From: HLUCCA09 sp039822045
GTDB taxonomy: Bacteria > Pseudomonadota > Alphaproteobacteria > Rhodobacterales > Rhodobacteraceae
Assembly: GCA_039822045.1 (NCBI GenBank)
Contig: JBCBMY010000004.1
Span: forward strand, 62,001-126,000
DNA: 64,000 bases
Reading direction: 5' to 3'
Part shown: one piece after another, positions 59,747 to 64,000 of the stretch
How positions within the stretch are numbered: position 1 is the first letter of the stretch
Layout: every line of letters starts with the position of its first letter
Notes under the pieces: model-generated
What the model was told of the DNA's origin: nothing
The model's input: only the letters and a program-made list of their open reading frames with translations
The model's database searches: none
Made by a program: the position numbers and the translations under genes

Positions 59747-60328
59747 ATGACGCGCGCGCTCGTTCTTTTTGCCCACCCCTGTCCGGAAAGCTTCTCCGCA
59801 TCCCTCCATCGGCGGGTTGTCGACGCCTTGACGGGGCGGGGGTGGGACGTCGACGATTGTGATCTTAACGCCGAGGGCTTCGGCCCGGTTCTGACCGAGG
59901 CCGAGCGCAGGGGCTACCACGACGTCGGACCAAACTCTGAGCCCGTGGCTGAGCATGTCGCGCGCCTTCGAGCGGCGGAGGCGCTTATCATGGTCTTCCC
60001 GGTGTGGAACTTCGGGTATCCGGCGATCTTGAAGGGATATTTCGACCGCGTCTTTTTACCGGGCGTCTCTTTCCGGCTCGAGGACGGAAAGGTACGGCCC
60101 AATCTCACCCATATCCGGCGCCTTGCCGCGGTAACCACCTACGGCGGCACGCGTCTGCGCGCCCGTCTGGTGGGCGACCCCCCGCGGCGCTGCGTCACGC
60201 GGGCCGTCTGGCATGTGTGCCGGCCCAGAAAGATGCGGTATCTCGCTCTCTATGACATGAACCGCGCCACCCATGCACGCCGCGCGGCGTTTCTCGATAG
60301 GGTCGGACGCGAGATGGAGGTGTTTTGA
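59747..60328 (+). CDS. Flavodoxin-fold NAD(P)H:quinone oxidoreductase, first copy
   Basis: 193 residues of the Flavodoxin_2 family (NQO/MdaB-like). FMN/FAD-binding features are ALVLFAHPCPESFSASLHR at the N-terminus and FPVWNFGYPAILKGYFDRVF; the final part carries the Arg-rich DPPRRCVTRAVW. Likely a two-electron reductase of quinones or of another electrophile formed in the pathway. The ATG at 59747 has no strong Shine-Dalgarno. Paired with a second copy starting two bases after its stop. Confidence 0.87.
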   Translation: MTRALVLFAHPCPESFSASLHRRVVDALTGRGWDVDDCDLNAEGFGPVLTEAERRGYHDVGPNSEPVAEHVARLRAAEALIMVFPVWNFGYPAILKGYFDRVFLPGVSFRLEDGKVRPNLTHIRRLAAVTTYGGTRLRARLVGDPPRRCVTRAVWHVCRPRKMRYLALYDMNRATHARRAAFLDRVGREMEVF

Positions 60329-60329
60329 G

Positions 60330-60968
60330 ATGCGCGCACTCGTTGTTTATTGCCATCCCAGCCCGTCGAGCTTTACCGCGGCGGTGCGCGACGTGGCCAT
60401 CGCACGCCTTGAGGCTTCGGGCGCGGAAATCCGGCTCATCGACATCTACGGGCGCGGATTTCAGCCGATCCTGTCGCGAGAGGAGTGGGACGGCTACTTG
60501 GAGTGTCCGGCGAACCTTGCTCCGGTGCGGCAAGACGTTGAGGATCTTCGCTGGTGCGACACACTGGTCTTCATCTACCCGACCTGGTGGTACGGATTGC
60601 CGGCGGCGCTCAAGGGCTGGCTCGACCGCGTGTTGCTGCCCGATGTAGCGTTCCACATGCCGACAGAACCCAACGGCAACATCCGCCGCGGGCTCACGCA
60701 AATTAGGCGCTTGGGCGTGTTCACCACATGTGGGGCGACGTGGTGGCTGACGCGTCTGGTCGGTGCACCCGGCAAGCGCACGCTTCTGCGCGGCGTCGGA
60801 TTCATGTGCGCCAAGCCATTGCGCACGGCGTTCGCCGCGCATTACGCCATGGACAGCTCCACGCCCGAAAGCCGCGCGGCGCACCTCGCGCGCGTTGCAC
60901 GCCAGGTTAACCGTCTGACGGGCCGTCGCCGGCCGGAAATGTCCGCCCTATCCGAGCGTACTGCATGA
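60330..60968 (+). CDS. Flavodoxin-fold NAD(P)H:quinone oxidoreductase, second copy
   Basis: 212 residues, paralogue of the preceding gene. Shared features are RALVVYCHPSPSSFTAAV, IYPTWWYGLPAALKGWLDRV and the C-terminal TCGATWWLTRLVGAPGKR. The two proteins may form a heterodimer or act on successive intermediates. It begins two bases after the first copy stops and overlaps the dioxygenase gene by four bases (ATGA). Confidence 0.87.
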   Translation: MRALVVYCHPSPSSFTAAVRDVAIARLEASGAEIRLIDIYGRGFQPILSREEWDGYLECPANLAPVRQDVEDLRWCDTLVFIYPTWWYGLPAALKGWLDRVLLPDVAFHMPTEPNGNIRRGLTQIRRLGVFTTCGATWWLTRLVGAPGKRTLLRGVGFMCAKPLRTAFAAHYAMDSSTPESRAAHLARVARQVNRLTGRRRPEMSALSERTA

Positions 60969-61930
60969 GCAGCCAGGAAACCCGCAGCCTACCAGGCGCG
61001 AGCCCGAAAGAAGCAGAGCGGATTCCGGTGCTCGACTGGCGCCGCTATGCAGGCGGCACCGACATGGAAGGCTTCGTGGCCGATCTGTCGGCCGCTTGTC
61101 GGAGTACGGGCTTTTTCCTTCTCAAACATCACGGGATCGATCACGCGCTGATCGCCGATGTGTTTGCAAGTGCCGACCAGTTCTTCGCCTTGTCCGACGA
61201 AGCAAAAGGAAAGGTGTCGATCAACTCCAACCCGCACAATCGCGGATGGGCTGCGATGGGCACGGAGCGGCTCGACGAGGCGAGCGGCCAAATCGACCGA
61301 AAGGAGGCCTTTAACATAGGCTTGGACCTTGCTCCGAACGACCCACGCGTTTTGCGGGGCGATCCGTTCCGAGGGGCAAACCTATGGCCGCCGGTACCGG
61401 GCTTCAGGGACGTTTCGATGCGCTACTTCGAAGCCGCATTGAACCTCGGTGTCTGCCTGCATCGGGCTCTAGCGTCGGATCTTGGGCTCGCCGAGGACTA
61501 CTTCGAGGACAAATTCTCCGAGCCGATGGCAACGCTTCGCCTGCTGAATTATCCACCCGGCCGCGGAGAGGCCGGCGAGATCGGGGCCGGTGCCCATACT
61601 GACTACGGCTCGATCACCCTCCTCATGACGGATGGCGAGGCCGGCTTGCAGGTTCGGCCCCGCGATGGCGACTGGATCGATGTTCCACAGGTCGACGACA
61701 CGTACGTAGTGAATATTGGCGACTGCCTGATGCGGTGGTCGAATGATACCTACGTTTCGACCCCGCACCGAGTGTTGCCGCCCGCACGTCGGCGCCGCTC
61801 CGTGGCGTTCTTTCTCGATCCCAACCCAGACGCGGTGATTGCCGCACTGCCGGGCACCGGAGAACCGCGCTACCCGCCGGTGACCGGCGCCGAGTATCTG
61901 CGGTCGCGCCTCGAGGCGACCTATGCCTGA
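60965..61930 (+). CDS. Isopenicillin-N-synthase-type Fe(II)/2-oxoglutarate dioxygenase
   Basis: 321 residues. The iron-binding triad is H211, D213 (GAHTDYGSI) and H268 (PHRVLPP), with the R-x-S 2-oxoglutarate anchor near 277-279 (RRRSVAFF). The N-terminal STGFFLLKHHGI is typical of the family. Such enzymes hydroxylate or desaturate small molecules, including some nucleobases (thymine-7-hydroxylase in fungi). Overlaps both neighbouring genes. Substrate not predictable. Confidence 0.92.
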   Translation: MSSQETRSLPGASPKEAERIPVLDWRRYAGGTDMEGFVADLSAACRSTGFFLLKHHGIDHALIADVFASADQFFALSDEAKGKVSINSNPHNRGWAAMGTERLDEASGQIDRKEAFNIGLDLAPNDPRVLRGDPFRGANLWPPVPGFRDVSMRYFEAALNLGVCLHRALASDLGLAEDYFEDKFSEPMATLRLLNYPPGRGEAGEIGAGAHTDYGSITLLMTDGEAGLQVRPRDGDWIDVPQVDDTYVVNIGDCLMRWSNDTYVSTPHRVLPPARRRRSVAFFLDPNPDAVIAALPGTGEPRYPPVTGAEYLRSRLEATYA

Positions 61931-62720
61931 GCGCCGGCTCGACTGGGGCGCATTTCGGCGGACGGAGTTTCAAGAGATCGATCCGATGCGCGTCATCGCC
62001 GTCCTCCCCACGGCAGCTATCGAGCAGCACGGGCCGCACCTTTCTGTCGGCACCGATACGATGATCGCGGAAGGTATGCTGGCGGAGCTGCGTCGCTCCT
62101 GTCCGGACGCCCTCGACATCCGAATCCTACCCGTTCAGGCCGTTGGCAAGTCGAACGAGCACCTGGACGCGCCCGGGACTTTGACGCTGACAGCGGAAAC
62201 GGCACTGCGAGCTTGGGTGGAGATTGGCCTTTCGGTGGCGCGTGCGGGCGTGCGAAAGATCGTGATCGTCAACAGCCACGGCGGAAATCTCGACCTCATC
62301 TCGATCCTGTCGCGCGAGCTGCGGGTCCGTGGCGGCATGTTCGCGGTGAAGTGCCAGTGGGGCAACTTTGGCTATCCGGAAGGCCTCTACACTGATCACG
62401 AGCGCCAGTTCGGCATCCATGGCGGCGATGTCGAGACCTCCCTCATGCTGCATTTTCGGCCGGAGACGGTGGACATGACGAGGGCAGAAGACTTCCGCTC
62501 CGCGGCTGAGGGTGCCACGATCCCCCCGGTTGGCCCAATTTCGCACGGTTGGATGGCGCGGGACCTAAACGAGGCGGGCACCGTTGGCGACGCATCGCGC
62601 GCGACCGCCGAGAAGGGGGCCCAGACGTGCGCTCATCAAGTCGCTGGCTTTGTTGAGCTCTTGCGTTCGGTGGCACGCGAGCCGCTCGATCGCTTCGCCC
62701 CCGTTCGCCCCGAGGTCTAG
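61923..62720 (+). CDS. Creatininase-family amidohydrolase
   Basis: 265 residues of the creatininase (creatinine amidohydrolase) family. Metal-site residues are E34, H36 (IEQHGPHL), D45 (VGTDT) and H119 (NSHGGN), with IHGGDVETS completing the site. The family includes cyclic-amide and formamide hydrolases. The start overlaps the dioxygenase stop by 8 bases. Last gene of the operon; the next gene is on the other strand, 33 bases away. Confidence 0.92.
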   Translation: MPERRLDWGAFRRTEFQEIDPMRVIAVLPTAAIEQHGPHLSVGTDTMIAEGMLAELRRSCPDALDIRILPVQAVGKSNEHLDAPGTLTLTAETALRAWVEIGLSVARAGVRKIVIVNSHGGNLDLISILSRELRVRGGMFAVKCQWGNFGYPEGLYTDHERQFGIHGGDVETSLMLHFRPETVDMTRAEDFRSAAEGATIPPVGPISHGWMARDLNEAGTVGDASRATAEKGAQTCAHQVAGFVELLRSVAREPLDRFAPVRPEV

Positions 62721-62753
62721 TCAGCGGGCAGGGCGGGCAGCCCGTTGCAAAAG

Positions 62754-63461
62754 TCAGTTGGCGGCGCGCTCGGCGAGGTCCGCAACCTTGGGACCCAGAT
62801 CCTCGATGATCAGTGCGACCCCCTCCGCGCTGGGATGGATTCCATCGCGCTGCATGAGGGTCTGCAATGCCGCACCGCCTTCGGCGGCCTCCGCGAGTGC
62901 GGCAAGAAAATTTGGAGCCAACAAGGTGCCGAATTCCGAGGCTAGGTCCGGATAGATGCCCTCGAAGGTTTGCTTGTAGTCGGGCCCATAGTTGCCCGGC
63001 GCCGTTATGCCTACGAGCAGCACCTCGACATCTTGCGCTGCACTCACCTCAAGGATGCCGCGGAGGTTGGCGCGAGAGGTAGACGGGTCGAGCCCCCGCA
63101 ACACGTCATTGCCACCGAGTGCAACGATCATTGCGTCGACCTCGTCCGTCAGCGTCCAACTCACGCGCGACAGCCCACCCGCCGTGGTGTCTCCCGAGAC
63201 GCCCGCATTGATCAGTCTTACCTCAGCGCCTTGTTCATCGAGCCAGGCCTGTAGCTGCGGGACGAACCCTTCGTCGGCCGGAAGGCCATAGCCTTGGGTC
63301 AGGCTATCGCCGAGGGCGACAATCACTACCTCTTCGGCAGCGGACCCGCTCGCAACGGCACCCGCCAGCGCTGCACCAAGAGCAATCGCGGCAATCGCCT
63401 TGCGACCGGCGCGCACCGGCCCATATCGCGTCAGGAGCAGCCACAACGCCGAGAGAGCCAT
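62754..63461 (-). CDS. GDSL-type arylesterase/lysophospholipase (TesA-like)
   Basis: 235 residues with a probable signal peptide (basic region then IAAIALGAALAGAVA, cleavage near GSAAEE). The SGNH-hydrolase blocks are present: GDSLTQGYG (Ser 53), NAGVSGDTT, ALGGNDVLRG and DGIHPSAEG. Periplasmic esterase or thioesterase. The chosen ATG lies within the sequence CATG that also supplies the start of the divergent ABC gene; a GTG start at 63416 is an alternative. Confidence 0.92.
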   Translation of the reverse strand: MALSALWLLLTRYGPVRAGRKAIAAIALGAALAGAVASGSAAEEVVIVALGDSLTQGYGLPADEGFVPQLQAWLDEQGAEVRLINAGVSGDTTAGGLSRVSWTLTDEVDAMIVALGGNDVLRGLDPSTSRANLRGILEVSAAQDVEVLLVGITAPGNYGPDYKQTFEGIYPDLASEFGTLLAPNFLAALAEAAEGGAALQTLMQRDGIHPSAEGVALIIEDLGPKVADLAERAAN

Positions 63462-64000
63462 GTCCGAGCCTGTCCTGACCCTGCGTGACGCGCGCCTGAC
63501 ATTGATGGGCAATGCCGGCCCAGTGGAGATCCTCAAGGGGATCGACGCCGAGGTAATGTCTGGGGAAACGGTAGGCCTCGTGGGCCCAAGCGGGTCTGGC
63601 AAGTCGTCGCTCCTCATGCTCATGGGCGGGCTCGAACGTGCGACCTCGGGCACAGTCGAGGCCCTTGCACAGGACCTGACGGCGATGAACGAGGACGCGC
63701 TGGCGCGCTTTCGCAGGGCGCATATGGGCGTGGTCTTCCAGTCTTTCCACCTGATCCCCACGATGACGGCGCTCGAGAACGTGGCGACGCCGCTTGAGCT
63801 TGCCGGTCATGCCGACGCGTTTGAGAGAGCCGAGGCCGAGCTCGACGCGGTCGGGCTCGGCCAAAGGTCGGGCCACTACCCGGCCCAGATGTCGGGAGGT
63901 GAGCAGCAGCGCGTGGCGCTAGCGCGTGCCGCCGCACCCCGTCCTCACATCCTGTTGGCTGACGAGCCCACTGGCAATCTCGACGGGGCCAACGGACAGG
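63460..64000 (+). CDS. ABC transporter ATP-binding protein (LolD/YbbA type), partial
   Basis: Only the first 180 codons are in the window; the gene runs off the right edge. Walker A GPSGSGKSS (42-50), Q-loop VVFQSFHLIP, signature MSGGEQQRVALARA and Walker B LLADEPTGNLD are present. Divergent from a TesA-type esterase, as in E. coli ybbA-tesA, which supports a YbbA-like assignment. It would partner a large permease downstream. Confidence 0.93.
   Translation, partial: MSEPVLTLRDARLTLMGNAGPVEILKGIDAEVMSGETVGLVGPSGSGKSSLLMLMGGLERATSGTVEALAQDLTAMNEDALARFRRAHMGVVFQSFHLIPTMTALENVATPLELAGHADAFERAEAELDAVGLGQRSGHYPAQMSGGEQQRVALARAAAPRPHILLADEPTGNLDGANGQ

Overview
The window is high-GC (roughly two-thirds by eye) and gene-dense. 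It looks like a chromosomal segment of an alphaproteobacterium of the family Rhodobacteraceae, roseobacter group. The signs are a ccoGHIS cluster, an ethylmalonyl-CoA pathway locus (ccr and ecm), a LuxI/LuxR pair next to a small conserved ORF, a second-type ClpS, a bacterial-A RNase P RNA, and many proteins typical of the group (DUF2927 lipoprotein, Excalibur lipoprotein, HvrA-like H-NS). I assigned the taxonomy from gene content and memory, not from a search. No tRNA, rRNA, CRISPR array, transposase or phage gene was found.

Layout. 0-4.5 kb: ccoGHIS, for assembly and copper loading of the cbb3 oxidase. 4.6-11.1 kb: housekeeping genes, mostly on the minus strand (GNAT, rpmG, a DUF533 protein, rnpB, an AmpD-like amidase, two lipoproteins, gatCA), then clpS on the plus strand. 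11.1-17.6 kb: about 800 bases without a recognisable gene, then three tandem paralogous RTX (calcium-binding, type I secretion style) proteins; this is the clearest accessory block. 17.8-20.6 kb: ceramidase-like membrane protein, metallo-beta-lactamase-fold hydrolase, tadA, and an RsuA/RluB-type pseudouridine synthase. 20.7-24.2 kb: small membrane protein, XpaC-like, TelA-like and DUF2927 lipoprotein, a probable envelope-stress unit. 24.2-29.3 kb: AraC regulator, SPFH-GYF protein, b561-type membrane protein, zinc-ribbon membrane protein and Hsp20. 29.4-35.0 kb: sugar kinase, dtd, then the four-gene set of circularly permuted ATP-grasp, alpha-E, transglutaminase and Anbu proteasome-like peptidase. 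35.0-39.1 kb: SDR, RecD-like helicase, and the quorum-sensing locus. 39.5-45.0 kb: ccr, an acyltransferase, ecm and an H-NS-like gene. 45.1-53.7 kb: DUF4329 protein, purine nucleoside phosphorylase, quinone reductase, XRE regulator, histidinol-phosphatase, 8-oxoguanine deaminase, guanine deaminase, tRNA 2-selenouridine synthase, DUF4149 and RidA. 53.9-62.7 kb: a nine-gene, mostly overlapping operon. 62.7 kb to the end: an arylesterase and a divergent, truncated ABC ATPase.

The most promising unexplained system is the 53.3-62.7 kb cluster: an NMT1/THI5-type ABC importer, a cytosine-deaminase-like amidohydrolase, a GlcD-type FAD oxidase, two flavodoxin-fold quinone reductases, an isopenicillin-N-synthase-type dioxygenase, a creatininase-family amidohydrolase, and a divergent RidA. 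It reads as import and oxidative-hydrolytic breakdown of an N-heterocyclic or amide-containing compound. Two purine deaminases and a purine nucleoside phosphorylase lie a few kb upstream. The substrate cannot be named from sequence. Other points of interest are the RTX trio with near-identical C-termini, the Anbu operon, the divergent start codons sharing one CATG, inverted repeats upstream of the XRE gene, and an inverted pair of repeats inside the catabolic cluster.
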